Origin: Jiella soli
GTDB taxonomy: Bacteria > Pseudomonadota > Alphaproteobacteria > Rhizobiales > Rhizobiaceae
NCBI RefSeq assembly: GCF_020615385.1
Contig: NZ_JAJAVB010000015.1
Span: 139,047-203,046 of the forward strand
Reading direction: 5' to 3'
DNA: 64,000 nucleotides
How positions within the stretch are numbered: the stretch's first letter is position 1; every line of letters begins with the position of its first letter. The notes under the pieces were generated by a model. That model saw only the letters and a program-made list of their open reading frames with translations. It was not told the origin of the DNA and did not search any database. The translations under genes were made by a program, and so were the position numbers. Shown here piece by piece: positions 28,741 through 40,447 of this stretch.

Positions 28741-31331
28741 GCGACCAGACCCAGACCTTCGACGTCGACCTTTCCAACTGCGATCGCGAACCGATCCACC
28801 TTCTCGGCCAGATCCAGGGCTTCGGCTTCCTGGTCGCGGTGTCGATGGATTGGATGATCCAACACGTATCGGCCAATATCGGCGCCTTCTGCGGCCGCGA
28901 GGCTGACGAGATTCTCGGCGGTCCGGTGGCCGACATCCTGCCGCCGTCGAGCCTTCACGCGATCCGGGGACGGCTGCAGCTTCTCGCGCCGAACGAGGGG
29001 TCGGAGCGGATCTTCGGGGTCGACCTGTTCCAGACGGGCCGCGCCTTCGACGTCGCCATCCACATTTCCGACGAGTCGATCGTCATCGAGGCGGAGCCCT
29101 CCTCGCAGACGGAGGCGGTCAATCCCGGCGCGCTGGTCAAGAGCATGATCGCGCGCATCCAGCGCTGCGAGTCTCTGCCCCAGCTTTACAACGAGTGCGT
29201 CCGGCAGTTGCGCGCGATCACCGGTTTCGACCGGGTCATGCTCTACCGCTTTTCCGAAAATGGTGCTGGCAGCGTCATCGCCGAGGCGCTCGGCCGCTCG
29301 ATCGAGCCCTTCCTCGGCCTCAACTATCCGGCCGCCGACATCCCCAAGCAGGCCCGCGCGCTCTACATCCGCAACCAGATCCGCATCATCGCGGATGTCG
29401 ATGCGACGCCGGTGCCGGTCGTCCCTCCGATCAACCCGCATGGCCAGGCTCTCGATCTGTCGCTTTCGCTGCTGCGGTCGGTGTCGCCGATCCATATCGA
29501 ATACCTGCAGAACATGGGCGTCTCTGCCTCCTTCTCGATCTCCATCGTGATCGACGGCAAGCTCTGGGGCCTGTTCGCGCTGCATCACTACAGTGCGCGG
29601 CATCTGCCGATGGAGCTTCGCTCGACGGCCGAACTCTTCGGCCAGATGGTGTCGCTGGTGATCGAGGGCCGCCTCGCCAAGGAAATGCGGCTCGTCGAGG
29701 AGACGGCACGAGACCTCCACGACAAGGTGGTCGGCCGGCTGATCTCGACGACGCCGTCGATCGACGAGCTGATCGATTTCGCCAGCGACTTCCGGGAGCT
29801 GATCGCCGCGGACGGCTTCGCGCTTTGGGCGCACGGCGTTGCGCGCACGGTCGGCACCTGCCCCTTCCCTGACGACCTGCCCGCCCTCTCCCGTTTCCTC
29901 AACCGCGCCGCCGCCAGCCGCGTCTATGCCACCGACAATCTTGGCGCGGTCTACCCCAAGGCCACCGATTTCGCCGATCGTGCGGCCGGGCTTCTCGCCA
30001 TCCCGATCTCGCGTACGCCGCGCGACTATCTCTTGTTCTTCCGCCGCGAGATCGTCCAGAACGTGACCTGGGCCGGCAATCCGCAGGCGAAGGAGGCGGT
30101 ATACGGTCCGAACGGGTCCCGCCTGACCCCGCGGAAGAGTTTCGAGGCCTGGCAGGAGACCGTTCGCGGTAAGAGCACCGCCTGGACCCTCTCTGAGATG
30201 AAGGCCGCGGAGGCGCTGCGGGTTTCGATCCTGGAAGTGCTGCTGCGTTTCAACGAGGAGAACGAGCGCCAGCGGGCTCAGGCGACCCAGCGCCAGGAAC
30301 TGCTGATCGCCGAGCTCAACCACCGTGTCCGCAACATTCTGGCGTTGATGCGGGCCCTGGTCGTGCAGAGCCGCGCCGGCGCGCGCACCGTGGAGGAATT
30401 CTCGAACATCATCGGCGGCCGCATCCAGGCGCTGGCGAGAGCCCACGACCAGATCACCGAGGACAGCTACGCGGCCCAGAGCCTGAGGGACATCATCCAG
30501 ACCGAGATCGAGGCCTATATCGGAAGCAAGGCCGGGCGCGTCAGCCTGACCGGTCCCGAGATTCTCGTCGACGCCAAGGCGTTTTCGACCCTCGCACTCG
30601 TCTTCCACGAGATGGTCACGAACTCCGCCAAATACGGCGCCCTCTCGGACTCGCGCGGTGCGGTCGAGGTCGAGTGGATGGTCGACGAGAACGACTGCTG
30701 CACGCTGCGCTGGCGCGAGCTCGACGGGCCGCCCGTCGCGCCGCCGGTCCGTCGCGGCTTCGGCTCGACGATCATCGAGCGCTCGATCCCGCACGACCTC
30801 GGCGGCACGGCGGAAGTCGACTATCGCCTCGCGGGTCTTCAGGCCCGCTTCGTACTACCTCCGAACGTGTTCGGGGTGAGCGAGCCCGGGCAGGAGCTCG
30901 GACGTCACGAAGCCGTCGAGGCCCAGACAGGGAAAGGCAATAGCGTGTCGGATTTGAAGACCAGTCTGCAGGGCCTGCGGGGTCTCGTGGTCGAGGACAA
31001 CATGATCATCTCGCTCGATGCGGAGCAGCTGCTGCTCGATCAGGGCATGGCCGAAGTGTTCACGGCAATGAGCGTGGCCGATGCGAAGCGGATCATCGAG
31101 AAGGAGGCGGTGGATGTCGCCATTCTCGACGTCAATCTCGGCAGCGAGACGAGTTTTCCGCTGATCACCCCCCTGAACCAGAAGGGCGTGCCCTATGTCT
31201 TCGTAACCGGCTATGGCGAGAAGATCGATCTGCCCGAGGACGCGGCGGACGGCGTAGAGGCGATCAAGAAGCCGTTTGCGGCGGAACAGGTAGTGGCGGC
31301 CGTGTCGCGGGCGGCTTCCAGACGCAGGTAG
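28737..31331 (+). CDS. bphP: Bacteriophytochrome HWE histidine kinase with C-terminal receiver
   Basis: 864 residues. Cys15 (DLSNCDREPIHLLGQIQGFG) is the biliverdin attachment site. PAS (about 16-115), GAF (about 140-310, DRVMLYRFSENGAG and NYPAADIPKQARALYIRNQ) and PHY follow, with the tongue motif PRKSFEAW near 463. The kinase is of the HWE class: the phospho-acceptor is His529 in ELNHRVRNILAL, and the later WRE tripeptide is in CTLRWRELDG. A receiver domain ends the protein, with phospho-accepting Asp about 798 (VAILDVNLG). It would sense red/far-red light. No separate response regulator lies nearby, so the fused receiver may be the first output. Confidence 0.95.
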   Translation: MSDQTQTFDVDLSNCDREPIHLLGQIQGFGFLVAVSMDWMIQHVSANIGAFCGREADEILGGPVADILPPSSLHAIRGRLQLLAPNEGSERIFGVDLFQTGRAFDVAIHISDESIVIEAEPSSQTEAVNPGALVKSMIARIQRCESLPQLYNECVRQLRAITGFDRVMLYRFSENGAGSVIAEALGRSIEPFLGLNYPAADIPKQARALYIRNQIRIIADVDATPVPVVPPINPHGQALDLSLSLLRSVSPIHIEYLQNMGVSASFSISIVIDGKLWGLFALHHYSARHLPMELRSTAELFGQMVSLVIEGRLAKEMRLVEETARDLHDKVVGRLISTTPSIDELIDFASDFRELIAADGFALWAHGVARTVGTCPFPDDLPALSRFLNRAAASRVYATDNLGAVYPKATDFADRAAGLLAIPISRTPRDYLLFFRREIVQNVTWAGNPQAKEAVYGPNGSRLTPRKSFEAWQETVRGKSTAWTLSEMKAAEALRVSILEVLLRFNEENERQRAQATQRQELLIAELNHRVRNILALMRALVVQSRAGARTVEEFSNIIGGRIQALARAHDQITEDSYAAQSLRDIIQTEIEAYIGSKAGRVSLTGPEILVDAKAFSTLALVFHEMVTNSAKYGALSDSRGAVEVEWMVDENDCCTLRWRELDGPPVAPPVRRGFGSTIIERSIPHDLGGTAEVDYRLAGLQARFVLPPNVFGVSEPGQELGRHEAVEAQTGKGNSVSDLKTSLQGLRGLVVEDNMIISLDAEQLLLDQGMAEVFTAMSVADAKRIIEKEAVDVAILDVNLGSETSFPLITPLNQKGVPYVFVTGYGEKIDLPEDAADGVEAIKKPFAAEQVVAAVSRAASRRR

Positions 31332-31454
31332 TCGGCGCCGATCGTCGCGGACCAGAATTCCGGCATTTTTTCGGACCTCTGGAAAAATTCAAACGATTAG
31401 ACTATGCAGCAGCCGACGCCCGCGCGGCTGCGCCTTGCGAACGGAAGACGACCG

Positions 31455-32936
31455 ATGTCCAGCCAGATCATTCCCGTCGATCCCTTCGACTACGTCGTTT
31501 TCGGCGGCAATGGTGACCTCGCGGAACGAAAGCTCCTGCCAGCGCTCTACCATCGCGACCATGACGGCCAGCTCCCCGCCGGGGCGCGGATCATCGGCGC
31601 CTCGCGCAGCCATATCTCCGACGAGGAGTATCGCAGCTTCGCCCGCGAGGCGCTGTCGAAGCACGTCAAGCCCGAGGATTTGCACGAGGTCTCGTTGGAG
31701 CGTTTTCTGCTGCGCCTCCACTATCGGCAGGTCGACGCCATGGCGGACGGCGGCTGGGACGAGTTGCGGAGCCTGCTCGACGAAGCCGGCACGGACTGCA
31801 TCCGCGCCTTCTACCTTGCGGTCGGGCCGGCGCTGTTCGGCGAGATCGCCAGCCGCATCAGCGAGAAAGGCCTGTCGACGCCGAACTCGCGCCTCGTCGT
31901 CGAGAAGCCGGTCGGCCGCGATCTCGAATCGGCGCGCGCATTGAACCAGCAGATCGGCCAGTATTTCGACGAGGATCAGGTCTTTCGCATCGACCACTAT
32001 CTCGGCAAGGAGACGGTGCAGAACCTGATGGCGTTGCGCTTCGCCAACGCGCTCTACGAGCCGATCTGGAACTCGAGCCATATCGACCACGTGCAGATCA
32101 CCGTCGCGGAGTCGGTGGGTCTCGAAGGGCGTGCCGGCTATTACGACAAGGCGGGCGCCCTCCGCGACATGGTGCAGAACCACATCGTCCAGCTGATGTG
32201 CCTTGTGGCGCTGGAGCCGCCTTCGGCGATGGACGCCGACGCGCTGCGCGACGAGAAGCTGAAGGTGCTGAGGGCCCTCAAGCGGATCGACGCGAGCAAT
32301 GTCGAAAACCTCACGGTCCGTGGACAGTACAAGGCCGGGGCCTCCGGCGGGGCCGCCGTCAAGAGCTATCTCGACGATCTCGGTAATGGTGGCAGCGACA
32401 CCGAGACCTTCGTCGCCATCAAGGCCGAGATCGGCAATTGGCGTTGGGCGGGCGTGCCTTTCTATCTCCGGACCGGCAAGCGGCTTTCGGAGCGCATGTC
32501 CGAGATCGTCGTCACCTTCCGTCCGGTCCCGCACAACATCTTCGCCGGAATGGCGGCGGGCAACGTCCACCAGAACCAGCTCGTCATGCGGCTGCAGCCG
32601 GACGAGGGCGTCAAGCAATGGCTGATGATCAAGGATCCTGGTCCGGGCGGCATGCGCCTGCGCCATGTGCCGCTCGACATGACATTCGCGGAGTCCTTCA
32701 GAACCCGCAACCCCGACGCCTATGAGCGTCTCCTGATGGATGTCATCCGCGGCAACCAGACCCTCTTCATGCGCCGCGACGAGGTCGAGGCCGCGTGGGA
32801 ATGGATCGATCCGATCCTCAAGGCCTGGGACGAGCGCAGCATGAAGCCGCAGGGCTACACGGCGGGGACCTGGGGTCCCTCCTCCTCCATCGCGCTGATC
32901 GAGCGCGACGGGCGCACCTGGCACGAGCCGGACTGA
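31455..32936 (+). CDS. zwf: Glucose-6-phosphate 1-dehydrogenase
   Basis: 493-residue cytoplasmic enzyme that oxidises glucose-6-phosphate to 6-phosphogluconolactone with NADP(+). ATG at 31455 has GGAAG upstream. The dinucleotide motif is FGGNGDLAERKLLPALY. The substrate and catalytic signature is FRIDHYLGKETVQNLMALRF. The length is standard for proteobacteria. It opens the zwf-pgl-edd operon of the Entner-Doudoroff pathway. The eda aldolase is not in the window. Confidence 0.97.
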   Translation: MSSQIIPVDPFDYVVFGGNGDLAERKLLPALYHRDHDGQLPAGARIIGASRSHISDEEYRSFAREALSKHVKPEDLHEVSLERFLLRLHYRQVDAMADGGWDELRSLLDEAGTDCIRAFYLAVGPALFGEIASRISEKGLSTPNSRLVVEKPVGRDLESARALNQQIGQYFDEDQVFRIDHYLGKETVQNLMALRFANALYEPIWNSSHIDHVQITVAESVGLEGRAGYYDKAGALRDMVQNHIVQLMCLVALEPPSAMDADALRDEKLKVLRALKRIDASNVENLTVRGQYKAGASGGAAVKSYLDDLGNGGSDTETFVAIKAEIGNWRWAGVPFYLRTGKRLSERMSEIVVTFRPVPHNIFAGMAAGNVHQNQLVMRLQPDEGVKQWLMIKDPGPGGMRLRHVPLDMTFAESFRTRNPDAYERLLMDVIRGNQTLFMRRDEVEAAWEWIDPILKAWDERSMKPQGYTAGTWGPSSSIALIERDGRTWHEPD

Positions 32937-32945
32937 GGCCGCGCC

Positions 32946-33650
32946 ATGCCGAACCCGGTGCTGCACCGCTATCCGACCCCCGAGGCGCTCGCCGAGGCTC
33001 TGGCGGGCGGCGTCGCGGCAGTGCTCGCCGGCGCCATCGCCACCCGCGGCATGGCGACGCTCGCCGTCTCCGGCGGCACGACGCCAAAGCACTTTCTCGA
33101 ACGGCTTTCGCAGACCGGCATCGACTGGGCCGATGTCACCGTCCTCCTCGTCGACGAGCGCTGGGTGCCCGAGACGAGCGAGCGGTCGAACGGCGCGATG
33201 GTCCGCCGCCACCTCCTGAAGGGACCGGCGGCGGCCGCGCATTTTCTTCCGCTCTACCGGGACGCGGACGCGCCGGAATCTGTCGCCGACGGACTGTCCG
33301 CCTGCTTTCAGCGGCTGAGCCGGCCCTTCGACGCCGTCGTTCTCGGCATGGGCAGCGACGGGCATACGGCGTCCTTCCTGCCGGGAGCAGACGGACTTTC
33401 CGCCGCGATCGATCCTCTCACGAGCGAACCGATCACGATCATTCGGGCCGGGGAATGCGCGGAGCCGCGCGTGACCCTGTCGCTGCCGATGCTTACCGAT
33501 GCCCGGCTCCTCGCCCTCCACATCGAGGGGGAGGAGAAGATGGCCTCCTACGTGCGGGCAGTCACTGAGGGCCCCGCCGAGGAAATGCCCGTACGAGCCG
33601 TCCTGCGTGCACCGCGCGACGAACCCGTGAACGTCTTCTGGGCGCCCTGA
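32946..33650 (+). CDS. pgl: 6-phosphogluconolactonase
   Basis: 234 residues, DevB/Pgl type. The substrate-phosphate loop VSGGTTPKHFLERLS and the motif DERWVP are followed by the active-site stretch LGMGSDGHTASFLPGA. It hydrolyses the lactone made by Zwf. It lies 9 bases after zwf and 36 bases before edd, an unbroken operon. Confidence 0.96.
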   Translation: MPNPVLHRYPTPEALAEALAGGVAAVLAGAIATRGMATLAVSGGTTPKHFLERLSQTGIDWADVTVLLVDERWVPETSERSNGAMVRRHLLKGPAAAAHFLPLYRDADAPESVADGLSACFQRLSRPFDAVVLGMGSDGHTASFLPGADGLSAAIDPLTSEPITIIRAGECAEPRVTLSLPMLTDARLLALHIEGEEKMASYVRAVTEGPAEEMPVRAVLRAPRDEPVNVFWAP

Positions 33651-33686
33651 CGCCGTCCAGCTCTTATCCGAAAAGGTTGCAAGCTG

Positions 33687-35504
33687 ATGACTGCAGACCG
33701 CCGCATCGAAGAGATCACCGACCGCATCCGTGAACGCTCGGCCGCAACGCGTGAGCCCTATCTCGCCCGCATCCGAGCCAAGGGGGCGGAAGGGCCGAAG
33801 CGCTCCACCCTCACCTGCGGCAATCTCGCCCATGGATTCGCCGCCTGCGGGCCGACCGACAAGGCACGCCTCTCCGGCGGCGAGACGGCCAATCTCGGCA
33901 TCATCACCGCCTATAACGACATGCTCTCGGCCCACCAGCCCTATGAGCGCTTCCCGGAGATGATCCGCCAGGCCGCGCGCGAAGTCGGCGCCACCGCGCA
34001 GGTCGCTTCGGGCGTTCCGGCGATGTGCGACGGCGTCACCCAAGGCCAGACCGGCATGGAGCTTTCGCTGTTTTCGCGCGACGTCATCGCGATGGCCGCC
34101 GCCGTCGGCCTGTCCCACGACATGTTCGACGCCGCCGTCTATCTCGGCATCTGCGACAAGATCGTTCCCGGCCTTGCGATCGCCGCACTGACTTTCGGCC
34201 ATCTGCCGGCGATCTTCGTGCCGGCGGGACCGATGACGTCGGGCCTTCCCAACGACGAGAAGAGCCGCATCCGCCAGCTCTACGCCGAGGGCAAGGTCGG
34301 ACGCGAGGCGCTGCTCGAGGCGGAATCGGCCTCCTATCACGGCCCGGGCACCTGCACCTTCTACGGCACCGCCAATTCCAACCAGATGCTGATGGAGATC
34401 ATGGGCCTGCACACGCCGGGCTCGTCCTTCGTCAACCCGAACACGCCGCTGCGCGATGCGCTGACCCGGGAGGCGGCGAGACGCGCCCTTTCGATCACGG
34501 CCCTCGGCAACGAGTACACACCCGCCGGCCTGGTGGTCGACGAGCGCGCCGTCGTCAACGGCGTCGTCGGTCTTCATGCGACGGGCGGCTCGACCAACCA
34601 TACCATGCATCTCGTGGCGATCGCCGCGGCCGCAGGCATCAAGCTGACCTGGCAGGACATTTCCGACCTGTCCGACGTCACCCCCCTGCTCGCGCGTGTC
34701 TATCCGAACGGGCTTGCCGACGTGAACCACTTCCATGCCGCCGGCGGCATGGGCTTCCTGATCCGCGAGCTCCTCGACCGCGGCCTCCTGCACGAGGACG
34801 TGCGCACCGCCTGGGGGACGGGCCTCAGAGCCTACACGATCGAGGCCAAGCTCGGCACCGACGGCCATAGCGTCGTGCGGGAGAGCGTCCCGACCGTGAG
34901 CGGCGACCCCAAGGTGCTGACGACGGCGGACAAGCCGTTCTCGATGAATGGCGGCCTCAGAATGCTCAACGGCAATCTCGGCAAGGCGGTGATCAAGGTC
35001 TCGGCGGTCAAGCCGGAGCGCCGCGTCGTCGAAGCGCCCGCCAAGGTCTTCCATGACCAGAACCAGCTGAAGGTCGCCTTCGATGCCGGTGAACTCGACC
35101 AGGACTTCATCGCCGTCGTCCGCTTCCAGGGACCGCAGTCGAACGGCATGCCCGAGCTGCACAAGCTGACGCCGCTGCTCGGCGTGCTGCAGGACCGCGG
35201 ACACAAGGTGGCGCTGGTGACGGACGGCCGCATGTCCGGCGCCTCCGGCAAGGTACCGGCCGCGATTCACGTGACGCCCGAGGCCAAGGCTGGCGGCCCG
35301 ATCGCCCTCATCGAGGAGGGCGACATGATCCGGGTCGACAGCGAGATGGGAACGCTGGAACTGCTCGTCGATGCCGCCGAGCTTTCCTCACGCAAGCCGG
35401 CGACGCCAGACCTTGCCGGCAACGAATTCGGGCTCGGCCGGGACCTGTTCGCCCCTTTCAGGGCAGCTGTCGGAACGGCCGACAACGGCGCCAGCGTATT
35501 CTGA
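33687..35504 (+). CDS. edd: Phosphogluconate dehydratase
   Basis: 605 residues, the usual length. It dehydrates 6-phosphogluconate to KDPG in the Entner-Doudoroff pathway. The Fe-S/ILVD family segments are visible: [45 protein letters not shown] and [16 protein letters not shown]-like [11 protein letters not shown], which binds substrate. It closes the zwf-pgl-edd operon and is followed by a hairpin at 35528-35559. Confidence 0.97.
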   Translation: MTADRRIEEITDRIRERSAATREPYLARIRAKGAEGPKRSTLTCGNLAHGFAACGPTDKARLSGGETANLGIITAYNDMLSAHQPYERFPEMIRQAAREVGATAQVASGVPAMCDGVTQGQTGMELSLFSRDVIAMAAAVGLSHDMFDAAVYLGICDKIVPGLAIAALTFGHLPAIFVPAGPMTSGLPNDEKSRIRQLYAEGKVGREALLEAESASYHGPGTCTFYGTANSNQMLMEIMGLHTPGSSFVNPNTPLRDALTREAARRALSITALGNEYTPAGLVVDERAVVNGVVGLHATGGSTNHTMHLVAIAAAAGIKLTWQDISDLSDVTPLLARVYPNGLADVNHFHAAGGMGFLIRELLDRGLLHEDVRTAWGTGLRAYTIEAKLGTDGHSVVRESVPTVSGDPKVLTTADKPFSMNGGLRMLNGNLGKAVIKVSAVKPERRVVEAPAKVFHDQNQLKVAFDAGELDQDFIAVVRFQGPQSNGMPELHKLTPLLGVLQDRGHKVALVTDGRMSGASGKVPAAIHVTPEAKAGGPIALIEEGDMIRVDSEMGTLELLVDAAELSSRKPATPDLAGNEFGLGRDLFAPFRAAVGTADNGASVF

Positions 35505-35527
35505 GCGCTGGCGGCGATGCAGAACTG

Positions 35528-35559
35528 GCCGGACGGTTCTTTGTGCTGTAACGTCCGGC
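35528..35559 (+). terminator. Hairpin after edd
   Basis: GCCGGACG (35528-35535) pairs with CGTCCGGC (35552-35559) 23 bases past the edd stop. The 16-base loop contains short T runs, but no T-tract follows. A weak terminator candidate between edd and the next gene. Confidence 0.35.
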
Positions 35560-35620
35560 GCGACGGCATGACGCCTCCCGTCCGGCTGACGCGCCGGTCG
35601 GACGCAATTTGGATCGACGG

Positions 35621-37609
35621 ATGAAGTTCGCAGCCACGCGCCCTTTCCGCCTGCCGCGCGTCTCCCTGCGCCCGCTCGGCATCGTACATGACGTGCTCGT
35701 CGCGTTCCTCGCTATCACGCTGTCGATGACCCTCGCCTGGGGCTGGGCGCCGCTTCTGGACGTCTGGCAGATCTGGGTGCTGATCGGCGCCTACACCGCG
35801 CTCAGCGCTGCGGTGTTTCCGATGTTCTCGCTGAACAGCGGCGCCTGGCGCTACGCCTCGCTCCTCGACGCCATGTCGATCGTCAAGGCGGTCACGACGA
35901 TCACTCTGGTCTTCCTCGTCGTCAATTTCTTCCTCTTCCGCGGCGCCTATCTTCCGCGCACGGCGATGGTCGTCTCCTGGTTCGTGATGATCGTCGGCCT
36001 CGGCGGGCCGCGTCTCGTCTATCGGATGATGAAGGAGCGCGGTCTTGCCACGCCGGTGGCGGACGATGCTGCCGACTTCCGCCACGGCGTCCTGCTCTAC
36101 GGCTTCAACGACAATGCGGACCTCTTCATCCGCAAGGCGCGTCGCAACCGGCGCCACAGCGTCATCTTCGGCATCATCGACGAGCGGACGAAGAACCGGC
36201 GGCGCCAGTTGCACGGCGTGCCGGTCCTCGGCCCCCTCTCGCAGCTGAACATGATCGCGCGCAGGGCGGAACTGCGCGCCACCGCCATCCGCGAACTGAT
36301 CATCACCGACACCGAGATCGCGCCGGCCGCGCTTTCCGAACTCGTCGCGGCCGCCGCCCCCCTGAAGATCGCGCTCAAGCGCCTGCCGGACATCAGCCGC
36401 GCAGGCATCGTCGACGAGAACGCGCCGATTGAGCCGCTGCCGGTCTCGCTCGAGGATCTTCTGGGCCGCCGGGAGGTCGATCTCGACATCCGCGAGGTCG
36501 CCAAGCTGATCAACGAGCGCCTCGTCGTCGTCACCGGCGCCGGCGGTTCGATCGGCTCGGAACTCGTCCGCCAGATCGCGATGTTCCATCCGCGGCTGCT
36601 TGTCCTGATCGACAATTCCGAGTTCAATCTCTGGTCGATCGAAAAGCAGATCGCCGAGGAATTTCCGACCGTGCCGGTGCTCGCCCGGATCGTCGACGTG
36701 CGCCAGCGCATGCGGGTCGACACGCTGTTCCGGCAGCTGTCGCCGGACGTCATCTTCCATGCCGCGGCGCTCAAGCATGTGCCGATCGTGGAGGAAAATC
36801 CCGTCGAGGGCATCGAGACCAACCTCCTCGGCACCCGCAATGTCGCCGATGCGGCGCTCGCCGTCGGCGCCGGTGCCTTCGTCATGGTCTCGACCGACAA
36901 GGCCGTGAACCCGTCGAACATCATGGGCGCCACCAAGCGCGCGGCGGAGTCCTACTGCCAGGCGCTCGATCTCGCCCAGGACAAGACCCGCTTCATGACG
37001 GTGCGCTTCGGCAACGTTCTGGGATCGACGGGATCGGTGATCCCGCTGTTCCGCTCGCAGCTCGCCAAGGGCGGGCCGCTGACGGTTACTCATCCGAAGA
37101 TCACCCGCTTCTTCATGACCATTCCCGAAGCTTCGCGGCTGATCCTCCACGCGGCCGGCCACGGCATGAACGACAGCCGCGCGAAGGGACAGATCTTCGT
37201 CCTCGACATGGGCCAGCCGATCCGCATCGCCGAACTCGCCGAGCGGCTGATCCAGCTGGCGGGGCTGAGGCCCCATATCGACGTCGCCATCCGCTTCGTC
37301 GGCCTGCGCAAGGGCGAAAAGCTTTATGAGGAGCTGTTCAGCGACGGCGAGACCCGCGAGGAGACTGGGCGCGAGGGACTGATGTTCGCGCGCTCGCGCG
37401 TCGGGGACGCAAAGCTCCTGGGGCGCAGTTTCGACATAATCCAGACGGCCGTCCAGGCCAATGACGCCGATCGCGCCGTCGAGGTGCTGAAGCGTATCGT
37501 GCCGGAATACCAGCCGGCCGAGGAAGCACTTGCCCTTCCCGCCATCGCCCAGCATTCGGGCTCCGGCGAGGTGACGGATTTGCCCCGCCTTCCCGGCCGC
37601 GAGGCCTGA
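35621..37609 (+). CDS. Nucleotide-sugar epimerase/dehydratase (WbpM/CapD/PglF family)
   Basis: 662 residues from the ATG at 35621; a TTG at 35609 could also start it. Four hydrophobic helices at about 20-140 anchor it in the inner membrane. A CoA-binding-like domain follows (GVLLYGFNDNADLFIRKARR). The C-terminal SDR domain begins with VVTGAGGSIGSELVRQI (about 303-319). The usual SDR tyrosine is Met435 in NIMGATKRAAE with Lys439, the S-M-K variant of UDP-GlcNAc 4,6-dehydratases such as WbpM. It makes 4-keto-6-deoxy sugars for polysaccharide or glycan. No other polysaccharide gene is adjacent, so the glycan it serves is unknown. Confidence 0.92.
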   Translation: MKFAATRPFRLPRVSLRPLGIVHDVLVAFLAITLSMTLAWGWAPLLDVWQIWVLIGAYTALSAAVFPMFSLNSGAWRYASLLDAMSIVKAVTTITLVFLVVNFFLFRGAYLPRTAMVVSWFVMIVGLGGPRLVYRMMKERGLATPVADDAADFRHGVLLYGFNDNADLFIRKARRNRRHSVIFGIIDERTKNRRRQLHGVPVLGPLSQLNMIARRAELRATAIRELIITDTEIAPAALSELVAAAAPLKIALKRLPDISRAGIVDENAPIEPLPVSLEDLLGRREVDLDIREVAKLINERLVVVTGAGGSIGSELVRQIAMFHPRLLVLIDNSEFNLWSIEKQIAEEFPTVPVLARIVDVRQRMRVDTLFRQLSPDVIFHAAALKHVPIVEENPVEGIETNLLGTRNVADAALAVGAGAFVMVSTDKAVNPSNIMGATKRAAESYCQALDLAQDKTRFMTVRFGNVLGSTGSVIPLFRSQLAKGGPLTVTHPKITRFFMTIPEASRLILHAAGHGMNDSRAKGQIFVLDMGQPIRIAELAERLIQLAGLRPHIDVAIRFVGLRKGEKLYEELFSDGETREETGREGLMFARSRVGDAKLLGRSFDIIQTAVQANDADRAVEVLKRIVPEYQPAEEALALPAIAQHSGSGEVTDLPRLPGREA

Positions 37610-37614
37610 TCCGC

Positions 37615-38727
<1,113 letters not shown>

Positions 38728-38764
38728 CGCGCTCCTCCCTTCGCCGGATATCTCCCCGGCCCTG

Positions 38765-40447
38765 TCACAATTGTCCGATGAACCCGTCATGCGGGGGGAT
38801 GCTGATCCTCTGTCCCTCGGCGCGGCCGGCAAAGCCGTGACCGGCGAGAGCCGTCGGCGATCCTTCTCCCGCAAGGTCGAGAACGGCCTCGGTCGCGCCG
38901 AGATTGAAGGCGCAGACGAGCGCTTCATTGCCCGCCTTGCGAACGAAGGCGAGCACCTCGGCCGGCGCCTCGATGAACCGCATCGCCCCCCTGACCAGAG
39001 GCGGGTTCGCCCGGCGGAATGCGAGCAGCGCCCGGTAAAAATGCAGAAGCGAGGCGGGATCGGCCTCCATCCGATCGACGGCTCGCGAAAGATGTTCCGG
39101 CGGGACCGCCAGCCAGGGGCGCGCCTTGGAGAACCCGCCATTGGGCGCGTCTGCCTCCCAGACCATCGGCGTACGGGCGCCGTCGCGGCCCTTCACCTCC
39201 GGCCAGAAATTGATGCCATAGGGATCGACGATGTCCTCATAGGCGATGTCGGCCTCGGTCAGGCCCAGCTCCTCGCCCTGATAGAGGCAGACCGAGCCGC
39301 GGATCGTCAGGAGGATGCCGGCTGCCAGCCGCAGGATCCGCTCCGTCTCGGCGCTGCCGCCGCTCCAGCGGCTGGCATGGCGCGGCACGTCATGGTTGGA
39401 AAAGGCCCAGCAGGCCCAGCCGTCGGCGGCGGTTCTTTCGAACCGGCCGAGAATGCCGCGGATCGTCTCCGCGGGCGGCATCTCGCCGGACAGGAAATCG
39501 AAGGCGTAGCACATCTGCAGCTTGTCGCCGCCCGAGGCGTATTCGCCCATCAGCTCGACGCCGCGGATGCGCTCGCCCACCTCGCCGACCGCCATCGCAC
39601 CGTATTCGTCGAGGAGCGCCCGCAATTCCCGCAGGAAGACATTCACCTCCGGCCGGTTCTTGTCGTGGACGTGATCCTGGAAATTGTAGGGCTGGTTGCG
39701 CGAGGCCATGACCTCGGACTGGAGCGCTGTGCCGAGCGGCGGATTGTCGCGAAGCTTTGCGTCGTGAAAGTAGAAATTCGTCGTGTCCAGCCGGAAGCCG
39801 TCGACGCCGCGATCGAGCCAGAAACGCACATCGGAAAGCAGCGCCTCGCGCACCGCCGGATTGTGGAAGTTGAGGTCCGGCTGCGAGGTCAGGAAGTTGT
39901 GGAGGTAATACTGCCGTCGCCGCGAGTCCCATTCCCAGGACGTGCCGCCGAAGACCGAGAGCCAGTTGTTCGGCGGCGTCCCATCCGGCTTCGGATCGGC
40001 CCAGACATACCAGTCGGCCTTCGCATTGTCGCGGCCCGAGCGGCTTTCGACGAACCATGGATGCCGGTCGGACGTATGGGAGAGCACCTGGTCGATGACG
40101 ACCTTGAGGCCGAGCCGATGCGCCTCGGCGACGAGGGCATCGAAGTCTTCGAGCGTTCCGAAGATCGGGTCGACGCCACGATAGTCGGAAATGTCGTAGC
40201 CGAAATCCTTCATCGGCGAGGGCATGAAGGGAGAGATCCAGATCGCGTCGACGCCAAGCGAGGCGACATAGGCCAGGCGTCGCGTGATGCCCGCGAGATC
40301 GCCGATCCCGTCCCCGCTGGAATCCTGGTAGGAGCGCGGATAGATCTGGTAGATGACGCCGCCGCGCCACCACTCGGCGTCGCCGTGCGAATTTTCGCCT
40401 GGCCTTGCGTCGAAGGGGTCGGGGCGGTCCTGCAAACGGGTCTCCAT
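38765..40447 (-). CDS. Alpha-glucosidase (GH13)
   Basis: 560-residue cytoplasmic hydrolase, with no signal peptide, for imported alpha-glucosides (trehalose, maltose or sucrose). The GH13 fold is clear: [39 protein letters not shown], nucleophile Asp221 in FRLDTTNF, acid/base Glu289 in AVGEVGE and the transition-state Asp353 in FSNHDVPRH. The ATG at 40447 overlaps the GNAT stop by one base. The order transporter-glucosidase-ATPase resembles rhizobial aglEFGAK, whereas the binding protein looks ThuE-like. The true substrate is open. Confidence 0.92.
   Translation of the reverse strand: METRLQDRPDPFDARPGENSHGDAEWWRGGVIYQIYPRSYQDSSGDGIGDLAGITRRLAYVASLGVDAIWISPFMPSPMKDFGYDISDYRGVDPIFGTLEDFDALVAEAHRLGLKVVIDQVLSHTSDRHPWFVESRSGRDNAKADWYVWADPKPDGTPPNNWLSVFGGTSWEWDSRRRQYYLHNFLTSQPDLNFHNPAVREALLSDVRFWLDRGVDGFRLDTTNFYFHDAKLRDNPPLGTALQSEVMASRNQPYNFQDHVHDKNRPEVNVFLRELRALLDEYGAMAVGEVGERIRGVELMGEYASGGDKLQMCYAFDFLSGEMPPAETIRGILGRFERTAADGWACWAFSNHDVPRHASRWSGGSAETERILRLAAGILLTIRGSVCLYQGEELGLTEADIAYEDIVDPYGINFWPEVKGRDGARTPMVWEADAPNGGFSKARPWLAVPPEHLSRAVDRMEADPASLLHFYRALLAFRRANPPLVRGAMRFIEAPAEVLAFVRKAGNEALVCAFNLGATEAVLDLAGEGSPTALAGHGFAGRAEGQRISIPPHDGFIGQL

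Noticed and set aside
28551-30794. A 747-codon minus-strand open frame
   Set aside because: It is the antisense reading of the heme oxygenase and phytochrome genes and has arginine/aspartate-biased composition and no recognisable fold.
31389-35270. A 1,293-codon open frame on the minus strand
   Set aside because: It is antisense to zwf, pgl and edd, whose products are unmistakable. The frame is low-complexity, as expected from GC-rich third codon positions, and shows no domain.
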